From Agrobacterium sp. a22-2 (GTDB lineage: Bacteria; Pseudomonadota; Alphaproteobacteria; Rhizobiales; Rhizobiaceae), in NCBI RefSeq assembly GCF_012276985.1, contig NZ_JAAXMM010000019.1, positions 25,759 to 89,758 on the forward strand: a stretch of 64,000 nt of DNA. The letters run 5' to 3'. Of the stretch, positions 1 to 8,048 are shown piece after piece. The notes beneath the pieces are model-generated. The model was not told the DNA's origin. It ran no database searches and saw nothing but the letters and a program-made list of their open reading frames with translations. A program made the translations under genes and the position numbers. Every line of letters begins with the position of its first letter. Positions within the stretch are counted from its first letter, which is position 1.

Positions 1-613
1 CACCATGGCCGCTCGGAGCGGCATGGCCCTCCGGCAGGACCACTTCCGGCTTCACGCAATTGGCCGTGTCGTCGAGGCTGGCCACGAGATGGTCGATATC
101 ATCCGGCGTCATCGAAATCTTCTCGCCGTAGAACTGGCCGCTGCCATTGGCGGGCTTTTCCACGTAGCGGGCCGTAAAAACCTGGCCATTGGCCTCTTCG
201 GGAATCTTGCTCGGATCAGGAACATAGACGACATCCGCGCCGACCGCCCGTCCGCGCATATCAGCCCGTTTGGTCGGCCCTTTCGCGTCGAGCACCACCA
301 CCTGGACGAGATCGGCCTTTTCGGCCTCCTGCACGGCCTTGGCGACCCGAAGCGCCGTCTTCACCCGCGTCAGGCCGTCGGTCGGTTCCGTGGTGACGAA
401 CTTGCGCACCCAGAAGCGATCCTGCTTCTTGATGGTGACCGACGTCACTTCGGTGCATTCCAACCCATTGATCTGCTTGTAGGAGGGACCAAGGATCGCT
501 TCCGTGCCAATAAACACGGCGGCTGCTCCCGTTCCGCCCAACAGGACCAGGACGCTGCCGGAAATCAGAACCAATTTACGGGATAACCGGAACTTGCCGA
601 CAAGACCCTTCAC
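1..613 (-). CDS. Hypothetical membrane-anchored protein (3' end outside window)
   Basis: An open frame runs from a GTG at 613 to the window edge without a stop, about 204 codons. A GGAG ribosome-binding site lies 8 bases before the GTG; an ATG slightly upstream is in another frame and stops after six codons. The product has a basic N-terminus (KFRLSRK), one hydrophobic segment at about residues 13-36, and a soluble rest that looks extracytoplasmic. The soluble part contains two cysteines (in GLECTEV and TANCVKP) that could form a disulfide. I do not recognise a named family, so no function is proposed. It is transcribed away from sitA, and the 244-bp gap between them carries the sit control region. 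Confidence 0.7.
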   Translation of the reverse strand, partial: MKGLVGKFRLSRKLVLISGSVLVLLGGTGAAAVFIGTEAILGPSYKQINGLECTEVTSVTIKKQDRFWVRKFVTTEPTDGLTRVKTALRVAKAVQEAEKADLVQVVVLDAKGPTKRADMRGRAVGADVVYVPDPSKIPEEANGQVFTARYVEKPANGSGQFYGEKISMTPDDIDHLVASLDDTANCVKPEVVLPEGHAAPSGHG

Positions 614-767
614 GCCAACAACTCCGGCATCAAGTCACTCCATACACATACGCAAAACTTAGGCTGACCTTGCCACACTGTTCTTGAGGAAACTTTAATC
701 TACGCCCTGTGCATTGCAGCGAAGATTTCCCATTTCGGCACAAGGCCGCTCTTTCGCGGCACTCCTT

Positions 768-784
768 TTGCGAATGAGTTGCAA
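768..784. promoter_or_regulatory. Mur/Fur-like operator, distal copy
   Basis: The 17-mer TTGCGAATGAGTTGCAA is an imperfect palindrome with TTGC/GCAA arms. The identical 17-mer recurs at 822-838, 54 bp downstream. It resembles the operators of the Fur-family manganese regulator Mur described upstream of rhizobial sit genes. The two copies flank a TTGACA element, so both are well placed to control sitABCD. Confidence 0.7.
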
Positions 785-790
785 TAGCGT

Positions 791-818
791 TTGACAAACG
801 CCGCAAACGCATTAGCTT
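791..818 (+). promoter_or_regulatory. Putative sitA promoter
   Basis: A perfect -35 hexamer TTGACA lies at 791-796 and a weak -10 (TAGCTT, 813-818) follows at 16-bp spacing. The element sits between the two Mur-like boxes, so the second box would cover the start-point region. The -10 is a poor match, so the exact start is uncertain. Confidence 0.45.
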
Positions 819-821
819 AGA

Positions 822-838
822 TTGCGAATGAGTTGCAA
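822..838. promoter_or_regulatory. Mur/Fur-like operator, proximal copy
   Basis: This is an exact second copy of the 17-mer at 768-784, ending 19 bp before the sitA start codon and just downstream of the putative -10. A repressor bound here would block initiation or escape. Exact conservation of both copies within otherwise unrelated flanks indicates selection. Confidence 0.7.
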
Positions 839-857
839 AAGCCTTTTGGAGTCGATC

Positions 858-1745
858 ATGCTGAAACGAATTGCGGGAATTCTGGTAGTTGCCCTCTCCC
901 TTCTGCCCTTGTCGGCAGCGGCGGCGGACAAACCCAAGGTCATCACGACGTTTACCGTGATTGCCGATATGGCCAAGAACGTCGCCGGCGATGCAGCCGA
1001 TATCGAAAGCATCACCAAGGCCGGCGCCGAGATCCACAATTACCAGCCGACACCCCGCGATATTCTGAAAGCCCGCGACGCCGATCTGGTTCTGTGGAAC
1101 GGCCTCAACCTCGAACTCTGGTTTGAGAAATTCCTCGGCAATCTCGGCTCGGTTCCGAACGCCGTCATCTCGGAAGGCGTGACCCCGATGAGCATTGCCG
1201 GCGGCGCCTATGACGGCAAACCGAACCCGCATGCCTGGATGTCGCCGGAGAATGCGTTGATCTATGTCGAGAACATCCGCAAGGCACTGACCGGTATCGA
1301 CCCCGACCATGCCGATCTCTATGCCGCCAACGCCGCCGCTTATTCCGACAAGATCAAGGCGGAGATCGAACCGCTAAAGGCCGAAATCGCCAAACTGCCG
1401 GAGCAGGAACGGTGGCTGGCCACCAGCGAAGGCGCCTTCTCCTATCTCGCCCGCGATCTCGGCCTGAAGGAACTGTTCCTCTGGCCGATTAACGCCGACA
1501 GCCAGGGCTCGCCGCAGCAGGTTCGCGCCGTGATCGATGCCATGCGCGAGCATCAGATCAAGGTGATCTTCTCCGAAAGCACCGTGTCCGACAAGCCGGC
1601 CCGCCAGGTCGCCGCAGAGACCGGCGCCAAATATGGCGGCGTGCTCTATGTGGATTCGCTCAGCGAAGAAGGCGGACCGGTTCCGACCTATCTCGATCTG
1701 CTCAAGGTCACCGTCTCCACCATCGTTGAAGGGTTGACCGCATGA
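858..1745 (+). CDS. sitA: Manganese/iron ABC transporter, periplasmic binding protein SitA
   Basis: This 295-aa cluster 9 (ZnuA/PsaA/SitA) binding protein should capture Mn2+ or Fe2+ in the periplasm for SitBCD. I chose the ATG at 858 because GGAG lies 7 bases upstream and a signal peptide follows directly (hydrophobic, ending SAAAA at about residue 23); an in-frame ATG further upstream falls inside the proximal Mur box. The expected ligands are visible: His60 (AEIHNY), His125 (NPHAW), Glu191 (TSEGAF) and Asp266 (YVDSLS). The H-H-E-D set and the lack of a His-rich loop favour Mn/Fe over zinc. Its stop overlaps the sitB start. Two upstream Mur-like boxes point to repression by manganese. Confidence 0.92.
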   Translation: MLKRIAGILVVALSLLPLSAAAADKPKVITTFTVIADMAKNVAGDAADIESITKAGAEIHNYQPTPRDILKARDADLVLWNGLNLELWFEKFLGNLGSVPNAVISEGVTPMSIAGGAYDGKPNPHAWMSPENALIYVENIRKALTGIDPDHADLYAANAAAYSDKIKAEIEPLKAEIAKLPEQERWLATSEGAFSYLARDLGLKELFLWPINADSQGSPQQVRAVIDAMREHQIKVIFSESTVSDKPARQVAAETGAKYGGVLYVDSLSEEGGPVPTYLDLLKVTVSTIVEGLTA

Positions 1746-2629
1746 TCATGGGCAAAAGCGCCGGCCAGCGGCTGGATGGCCTGACGGCCAACAACATCAC
1801 GGTCACCTATCGCAACGGCCATACCGCTCTCAAGGATGCAAGCTTCACCATCCCCAAGGGCACGATCACCGCGCTGGTCGGCGTCAACGGCGCCGGCAAG
1901 TCGACGATCTTCAAGGCGATCATGGGCTTCGTGCCGCTCGCCCGCGGTGACATCACCATTCTCGGTATGCCGGTGCGCGAGGCGCTGAAGAAGAACCTCG
2001 TCGCCTATGTGCCGCAGAGCGAGGAGGTCGACTGGAACTTCCCGGTTCTGGTCGAAGACGTCGTGATGATGGGCCGCTATGGCCACATGAATTTTCTCCG
2101 CATCCCGTCGCGTCGCGACAAGGCCATGGTCGACGAGGCGCTTGGTCGCGTCGGCATGCTCGATTATCGCAAGCGCCAGATCGGCGAACTTTCCGGCGGC
2201 CAGCGCAAGCGCGTCTTTCTGGCCCGCGCACTCGCCCAGGAAGGCCAGGTCATCCTGCTTGACGAACCCTTCACCGGCGTCGACGTGACGACAGAGGAGC
2301 AGATCGTCGCCCTCCTGAAAGACCTGCGCCGTGAAGGCCGGGTCATGCTGGTCTCGACCCACAATCTCGGCAGCGTCCCGGATTTCTGCGATCGTACCGT
2401 CTTCGTCAAGGGCACGGTAATCGCCTCCGGCAAGACGGAAGACACGTTTACCGAGGAAAACCTGCACTTGGCCTTCGGCGGCGCGCTGCGGCACTTCGTG
2501 CTGTCCGGCAGCGATCTGCATGACGATGCGGATGCCCGCCAGGTCAAGGTGATCACCGACGACGAACGGCCCTTCGTGATCTATCGCGATCCGCAAGCAC
2601 AGAAGGTGAGCAATGATCCTGCTGCTTGA
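1742..2629 (+). CDS. sitB: Manganese/iron ABC transporter, ATPase SitB
   Basis: This 295-aa cytoplasmic ABC ATPase powers the SitCD permease. It has Walker A GVNGAGKST (about residues 40-48), the signature LSGGQRKR and Walker B VILLDEPFTGVD, followed by the H-loop STHN. The C-terminal 50 residues are family-typical and lack a TOBE domain. The start overlaps the sitA stop as ATGA, indicating translational coupling, and the 3' end overlaps sitC by 17 bp. Confidence 0.92.
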   Translation: MIMGKSAGQRLDGLTANNITVTYRNGHTALKDASFTIPKGTITALVGVNGAGKSTIFKAIMGFVPLARGDITILGMPVREALKKNLVAYVPQSEEVDWNFPVLVEDVVMMGRYGHMNFLRIPSRRDKAMVDEALGRVGMLDYRKRQIGELSGGQRKRVFLARALAQEGQVILLDEPFTGVDVTTEEQIVALLKDLRREGRVMLVSTHNLGSVPDFCDRTVFVKGTVIASGKTEDTFTEENLHLAFGGALRHFVLSGSDLHDDADARQVKVITDDERPFVIYRDPQAQKVSNDPAA

Positions 2630-3470
2630 ACCCTTCTCCTACCAGTACATGGTCAGCGCCATCTGGGTCAGCGCCCTGGTCGGCGGCGTCTGCGGCTTTC
2701 TGTCCGCCTATCTGATGCTGAAAGGTTGGTCGCTGATCGGCGATGCGCTGTCCCACGCCATCGTACCGGGCGTCGCCGGCGCCTATATGCTGGGCCTGCC
2801 CTTTGCCGCCGGCGCCTTCCTCTCGGGCGGCCTTGCCGCCGGCGCCATGCTCTTCCTCAATCAGCGCACCCGGCTGAAGGAAGATGCCATCATCGGCCTG
2901 ATCTTCACCTCCTTCTTCGGTCTCGGCCTGTTCATGGTGTCGCTGTCGCCAGTGTCGGTGAACATCCAGACCATCGTTCTCGGCAATATCCTCGCCATCA
3001 CCCCGGAGGACACCTTGCAGCTCGTGATCATCGGCGGTGTCAGCCTGGTCATCCTGACGCTCAAATGGAAGGACTTCATGGTCACCTTCTTCGATGAGGA
3101 TCATGCCCGCTCGATCGGCCTGAAGCCGGCGCTCCTGAAAGTGCTGTTCTTCACTTTGCTGGCCGCATCGACAGTGGCCGCCCTGCAGACCGTCGGCGCC
3201 TTTCTCGTCGTCGCCATGGTCGTCACCCCGGGCGCCACCGCCTATCTCTTGACCGACCGTTTCCAGCGGCTGATCGTCATGGCCTTCTGCATCGGCGCCG
3301 GCACCAGCGGCGTCGGCGCCTATCTCAGCTATTTCCTCGACGGCGCTACCGGCGGCATCATCGTCGTGCTGCAAACGCTGATCTTCCTCGCTGCTTTCGT
3401 CTTCGCCCCGAAGCACGGGCTGCTGGCAAGCAAGCGCAAGGCGCGGCTCGCCCTGGAGGATGCGGCATGA
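2613..3470 (+). CDS. sitC: Manganese/iron ABC transporter, permease SitC
   Basis: This 285-aa integral inner-membrane protein of the ABC-3 (ZnuB/MntB) family has about eight hydrophobic segments. The motif KGWSLIGDALSHAIVPG near residues 36-52 is the conserved early segment of this family. It starts within the sitB coding region and ends overlapping sitD by 4 bp. Together with SitD it should form the heterodimeric channel. Confidence 0.9.
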   Translation: MILLLEPFSYQYMVSAIWVSALVGGVCGFLSAYLMLKGWSLIGDALSHAIVPGVAGAYMLGLPFAAGAFLSGGLAAGAMLFLNQRTRLKEDAIIGLIFTSFFGLGLFMVSLSPVSVNIQTIVLGNILAITPEDTLQLVIIGGVSLVILTLKWKDFMVTFFDEDHARSIGLKPALLKVLFFTLLAASTVAALQTVGAFLVVAMVVTPGATAYLLTDRFQRLIVMAFCIGAGTSGVGAYLSYFLDGATGGIIVVLQTLIFLAAFVFAPKHGLLASKRKARLALEDAA

Positions 3471-4327
3471 GCGATACCTTTGCGATGCTGATCCTGCCGT
3501 TCCAGTTGCCCTTCATGCAATATGCCTTCATCGTCACGCTGATGATTGCCGTGCCGATGGCCCTGCTCTCGTGTCTTCTGGTGCTGAAGGGCTGGTCGCT
3601 GATGGGCGACGCCGTCTCCCATGCCGTCCTGCCGGGCGTGGTCATCGCCTATGTCGTCGGCCTGCCGCTCGCCGTCGGCGCCTTCGTCGCCGGCATGACC
3701 TGCGCGCTGGCGACCGGCTATCTGAAGGAAAACAGCCGCATCAAGGAAGACACCGTTCTCGGCATCGTCTTTTCCGGCATGTTCGGCCTTGGTCTCGTGC
3801 TCTATGTGAAGGTCGAAAGCGACGTGCATCTCGACCATATCCTGTTCGGCGACATGCTCGGCATCCTGCCGTCGGATTTGCTGGAAACCGGCCTGATCGC
3901 CCTGGCGGCCACAGCCTTTCTCGTCATCCTGCGCAAGGATCTGCTAGCCCATGCCTTCGATCCACAGCATGCCCGCGCCATCGGCCTGCCGGTGCGGCTT
4001 CTGCACTACGGCATTCTGGCGGTGCTGTCGCTGACCGTGGTCGGCGCGCTGAAGGCGGTCGGCATCATTCTGTCGGTCGCCATGCTGGTGACGCCCGGCG
4101 CCATTGCCTTCCTGATCACCCGGCGCTTCCAGAGCATGCTGGTCGCCGCCGTCCTGGTCGCAGTCAGTGCCACGCTGTCCGGCATCTATCTGAGCTTCTA
4201 CATCGACAGCGCCCCGGCCCCGACCATCGTGCTCTTGATGACCGCCATGTTCATCGCCGCCTTTGTCCGCACGGTTTGGAAGGCCCACGCGGCGGACAAG
4301 GAAGGAGCCGCCATTACGGACGGCTGA
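3467..4327 (+). CDS. sitD: Manganese/iron ABC transporter, permease SitD
   Basis: This 286-aa second ABC-3 permease is clearly related to SitC (shared KGWSLMGDAVSHAVLPG segment), so the pair arose by duplication. It starts with ATGA coupling to sitC. Its last 14 bp overlap the convergent Rieske oxygenase gene, leaving no room for a separate terminator. Confidence 0.9.
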   Translation: MSDTFAMLILPFQLPFMQYAFIVTLMIAVPMALLSCLLVLKGWSLMGDAVSHAVLPGVVIAYVVGLPLAVGAFVAGMTCALATGYLKENSRIKEDTVLGIVFSGMFGLGLVLYVKVESDVHLDHILFGDMLGILPSDLLETGLIALAATAFLVILRKDLLAHAFDPQHARAIGLPVRLLHYGILAVLSLTVVGALKAVGIILSVAMLVTPGAIAFLITRRFQSMLVAAVLVAVSATLSGIYLSFYIDSAPAPTIVLLMTAMFIAAFVRTVWKAHAADKEGAAITDG

Positions 4328-5540
4328 TCTCGTCGAGATACCAGTTGATGTAGCGCAGCTCGTTCTGCTCCATCGGCGCGATCGGACCGGGCACGAAAAA
4401 ATGCGACCGCACGCCGCGCGAGGTGTGTTCGATGATCGCCTTGTCCTCGTCGGTGGTGACAGTCCATAGCCATGTCAGCTTGTCGAAATCGTAGTCGACA
4501 CCCTGTTCGGCCTTGCCATCGACCAGCCAGATCAGCTCCATCTCGCAGGATTCCGGCCCCTTCGGAATGAAGCGGTAGATCATACCGTGGTCGGGATAGC
4601 AGACCAGGAAGGACGTGCCGCCGAGATGCACGGAGGTGACGCCGCCGTCGTATTCGCTGAAGCGGCCCATCAGGGGCGCCAAAGGTGATCCATCCTGGCT
4701 GCCGGTCTTCACGCCATCATAGAGCGCATAGCGAAAGGCATGGATGGTCTCTCGTCCATTCTCAGAAGTCTGCCAGTGATCGCCGGAGCCGACTTCGATG
4801 CCGAGTGCGCAGGTGCGTTCCTCCATCGCCGCATTCAGCGCCTCGATCATCGGCAGCGGCTGTTCCAGCGCATGGGTCTGCGAATATTCGGGATGCGCCG
4901 GGCCGCAGTGATAGCACTCGACATAATTCTCGACCGCCAGCTTCCAATTGGCATCGAGCAAATAGCTCTGGCGATGCGCCACCTTGGCCGACGCCCAGCC
5001 ATATTGCCCGCAGGTCGCATGCAGCAGGTTTTCGACCTCGGAAAAATCCAGCGGATTTTCAGCAAAGGAAATGAAGATCAGCCCCTCGACCACCCGAACC
5101 TGCAGCCGCTTCAGCCCGTGATCCTCCCGTTTGAACTCCTTCGGCATCAGCCGGGCGGCCTTCAGCGCCCCGTCATTGCCATAGGTCCAGGCATGATAGG
5201 GACAGACGAAGACCCGGGCATTGCCCTTGTCCTTCGTGCAGACCTCGGCGCCACGATGCCGACAGACATTGAGGATCGCATGCACCTGGCCATCCGCCCC
5301 GCGCGTCACGATCACCTGTTCCGACGCCATGCGGAACACTTCGAAATCGTTGGCGTTGGGGATGACGCTCTCATGGGCAACGCAATGCCAGTGACGGAAG
5401 AACACTCGCTGAAGATCGCGCTCATAGATCTCGGGATCGAGATAGAAAGGCCGGGCGAGGCCATGACCGGGCGTGTGGGCGGCGACCAGTTGGTCGAGGC
5501 GGTCAGTTGTGGGCGGGGTGGTGATGTCAGGTGCGAGCAT
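4314..5540 (-). CDS. Rieske non-heme iron oxygenase, glycine-betaine/stachydrine-demethylase-like
   Basis: This 408-aa alpha subunit of a ring-hydroxylating-type oxygenase has a Rieske [2Fe-2S] motif at Cys93-x-His95 ... Cys113-x2-His116 and a mononuclear iron site at Glu208-x2-His211-x4-His216. I prefer the ATG at 5540 (GGAG 8 bases upstream) to the ATG at 5582, which has no good ribosome-binding site. The family includes GbcA, which demethylates glycine betaine to dimethylglycine, and stachydrine demethylase. Downstream position in an operon with two dimethylglycine-dehydrogenase-like enzymes supports N-demethylation of a quaternary amine. No ferredoxin reductase (GbcB type) is encoded nearby, so electrons must come from elsewhere. 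The exact substrate is not proven. Confidence 0.82.
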   Translation of the reverse strand: MLAPDITTPPTTDRLDQLVAAHTPGHGLARPFYLDPEIYERDLQRVFFRHWHCVAHESVIPNANDFEVFRMASEQVIVTRGADGQVHAILNVCRHRGAEVCTKDKGNARVFVCPYHAWTYGNDGALKAARLMPKEFKREDHGLKRLQVRVVEGLIFISFAENPLDFSEVENLLHATCGQYGWASAKVAHRQSYLLDANWKLAVENYVECYHCGPAHPEYSQTHALEQPLPMIEALNAAMEERTCALGIEVGSGDHWQTSENGRETIHAFRYALYDGVKTGSQDGSPLAPLMGRFSEYDGGVTSVHLGGTSFLVCYPDHGMIYRFIPKGPESCEMELIWLVDGKAEQGVDYDFDKLTWLWTVTTDEDKAIIEHTSRGVRSHFFVPGPIAPMEQNELRYINWYLDEISRP

Positions 5541-5600
5541 GGGATTTTCTCCAAACTGAAGAGCGTGCGGTAACTCTGGCAAATGCTGGTGTGTCTTGCA

Positions 5601-8048
5601 TCATGCCCTCACCCTTTCCGCCTTCGGATCATACATCGGCGTCAAGGACGCCTCCGCCTGGACCCGCACGCCGGCAATCTCGATCTCATAGTGTGAGGCC
5701 AGCACATCAGCCTCGCTCTCGCCGGCACAGGGCACATAGCCAAGGCCGATGGCGCCGCCGAGGTGGTGGCCGTAATTGCCTGAAGTAACCGTGCCGACGA
5801 TCCGGCCGTCACGCACCACCGCCTCGTTGTGGAACAGCAGCGGCTCCGGATCGGTCAGGCGGAACTGCACCAGCCGGCGGTCGAGGCCTGCCTCCTGCTT
5901 GGCCAGCACCGCATCCCGGCCGATGAAATCGCCCTTTACTGTGCGAACCGCAAAGCCGAGCCCGGCCTCCAGCACATGATCCTCGTCGGTGATATCGTGG
6001 CCGAAATGGCGGAACGCCTTTTCGATGCGGCAGCTGTCCAGCGTGTGCAGGCCACAGAGCTTCAGGCCGACTTGCGAGCCCGCCTCCTCCAGCGCCTCGA
6101 ACACATGCGCCGTCTGGTCGGTCGGGACATAGAGCTCCCAGCCAAGCTCGCCGACATAGGTGACGCGATGGGCGCGGGCGAGCCCCATGCCGATCTCGAT
6201 CTCCCGTGCCGTGCCGAACGGGTGGGCGGCATTGGAGAAATCGTTGGGGCTGACCTTTTGCAGGAGATCGCGCGATTTCGGCCCCATGACGCACAGCACC
6301 GATTCCGATGCTGTCATGTCGGTCACCACCACGAAGGCATCGCCAATATGCCGCCGCAACCAGGCAAGGTCGCGCTGCAGGGTGGCGCCGGGCACGACGG
6401 CGAGGAAGGCCGTCTCCGACAGACGCGTCACGGTCAGGTCGCTCTCGATGCCGCCTTTCGCATTGAGCATCTGCGTATAGACGATGCGGCCGGTGGCCAC
6501 ATCCATCTGATTGGCACAAAGCCGCTGCAGGAAGGACAGCGCATCGCGGCCCTCGATGCGGATCTTGCCGAACGAGGTCATGTCGAACAGCCCGACGCCG
6601 CTGCGCACCGCCAGATGTTCGTCGCGCTGGTTCAAAAACCAGTTCTGCCGCTTCCAGCTGTAGCGGTATTCGCGCTCCTGGCCGTCTCTCGCAAACCAGT
6701 TGGCCCGCTCCCAGCCAGCCACCTCGCCGAACACCGCGCCGCGGCGTTTCAGATGCTCATGGATCGGCGAACGGCGAACGCCACGGGCGGTTGCCATCTG
6801 GCGATAGGGAAAGTGATCGGCATAGAGCAGCCCCAGCGTTTCGCTGACGCGTTCCTTGAGGTACGTGCGGTTCTTCTGGAATGGCTGCGCCCGGCGGATA
6901 TCGACCTCCCAGAGATCGAACGGCGGCTCACCGTCGTTCATCCACTGCGCCAGCGCCATGCCGGCGCCGCCCGACGAGACGATGCCGATGGAATTGTAGC
7001 CGGCCGCCACCCAATAGTTCTTCAGCTCCGGCGCCTCGCCGAGATAGTAGCGGTCGTCGGGAGTAAAACTCTCCGGACCGTTGAAGAAGGTGTGGATGCC
7101 GGCGGTTTCCAGCATCGGCATGCGGTTGATCGCCTGCTCGAGGATCGGCTGAAAATGATCGAAATCCTCCGGCAGCTGGTCGAAGCAGAAGTCTTCGCGG
7201 ATGCCCTCCATGCCCCACGGCTTGGCGACAGGCTCGAAGGCGCCGAGCAGCATCTTGCCGGCATCCTCCTTGTAATAGGCGCACTCGTCCGGCACGCGCA
7301 GCACCGGCAATTGCTTGAGGCCGGCCACCGGCTCAGTGACGATATAGAAATGCTCGCAGGCATGCAGCGGCAGCGTCACGCCGGACATGTTGGCCAGCGT
7401 CCGCCCCCACATGCCGGCCGCATTGACCACATGGTCGGTCTCGATGACGTAGCTCTCGCCGTTCTGCTCGCAGGCGACGCCTGTGACGCGTCCATCCGTC
7501 TGATGCACCGCCGTCACCTTGACGCCCTCGATGATCGAAGCACCGCTTTGGCGCGCCCCCTTGGCCAGCGCCATGGCGATATTGGCCGGATCGCATTGGC
7601 CGTCGAGCGGCAGATGCACGGCCGCCACAACGTCGGAGACGTTGAGATGCGGATACATCGCCTTGACCTCGTCAGGGGAAATCTCGCGCACATCGATGTT
7701 GAAGGCGCGGGCCAGCGAAGCTTGGCGGTAGATCTCCTCGCGGCGCTCTTCGGTCAGCGCCACGGTGATCGAGCCGTTCTGCTTCATGCCGGTGCCGATG
7801 CCGGTCTCCTCCTCCAGCCGCACATAGAGATCGCGCGAATATTTGGCGAGCCGCGTCATGTTCTGGCTGCCGCGCAACTGGCCGATCAGCCCGGCCGCAT
7901 GCCAGGTCGTGCCTGATGTCAGCTGCTTGCGCTCCAGCAGCACCACATCGCTCCAGCCGAGCTTGGCCAGGTGATAGGCAACCGAGCAGCCGGACACACC
8001 GCCGCCGATGATCACGGCTCTCGCCTTTTTGGGGACGGCCTTCGTCAT
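5601..8048 (-). CDS. FAD-dependent dimethylglycine/sarcosine dehydrogenase-like protein (paralogue A)
   Basis: This 815-aa two-part enzyme starts with an FAD-binding DAO domain (VIIGGGVSG at about 12-20) containing SGTTWHAAG. His50 there matches the histidine that carries covalent FAD in dimethylglycine dehydrogenase. After about residue 430 comes a GcvT-like aminomethyltransferase region (FDMTSFGKIRIEG, GELGWELYVP) that in relatives binds tetrahydrofolate and captures the released one-carbon unit. It probably oxidises N-methylglycines in the cytoplasm. It starts with ATGA coupling to its paralogue and is followed after 60 bp by the Rieske gene. Which paralogue uses dimethylglycine and which sarcosine cannot be told from sequence. 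Confidence 0.85.
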   Translation of the reverse strand: MTKAVPKKARAVIIGGGVSGCSVAYHLAKLGWSDVVLLERKQLTSGTTWHAAGLIGQLRGSQNMTRLAKYSRDLYVRLEEETGIGTGMKQNGSITVALTEERREEIYRQASLARAFNIDVREISPDEVKAMYPHLNVSDVVAAVHLPLDGQCDPANIAMALAKGARQSGASIIEGVKVTAVHQTDGRVTGVACEQNGESYVIETDHVVNAAGMWGRTLANMSGVTLPLHACEHFYIVTEPVAGLKQLPVLRVPDECAYYKEDAGKMLLGAFEPVAKPWGMEGIREDFCFDQLPEDFDHFQPILEQAINRMPMLETAGIHTFFNGPESFTPDDRYYLGEAPELKNYWVAAGYNSIGIVSSGGAGMALAQWMNDGEPPFDLWEVDIRRAQPFQKNRTYLKERVSETLGLLYADHFPYRQMATARGVRRSPIHEHLKRRGAVFGEVAGWERANWFARDGQEREYRYSWKRQNWFLNQRDEHLAVRSGVGLFDMTSFGKIRIEGRDALSFLQRLCANQMDVATGRIVYTQMLNAKGGIESDLTVTRLSETAFLAVVPGATLQRDLAWLRRHIGDAFVVVTDMTASESVLCVMGPKSRDLLQKVSPNDFSNAAHPFGTAREIEIGMGLARAHRVTYVGELGWELYVPTDQTAHVFEALEEAGSQVGLKLCGLHTLDSCRIEKAFRHFGHDITDEDHVLEAGLGFAVRTVKGDFIGRDAVLAKQEAGLDRRLVQFRLTDPEPLLFHNEAVVRDGRIVGTVTSGNYGHHLGGAIGLGYVPCAGESEADVLASHYEIEIAGVRVQAEASLTPMYDPKAERVRA

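Noticed and set aside
5829..7916. 695-codon open frame antisense to dehydrogenase paralogue A
   Set aside because: A shadow of a conserved flavoprotein gene; no independent start signals.
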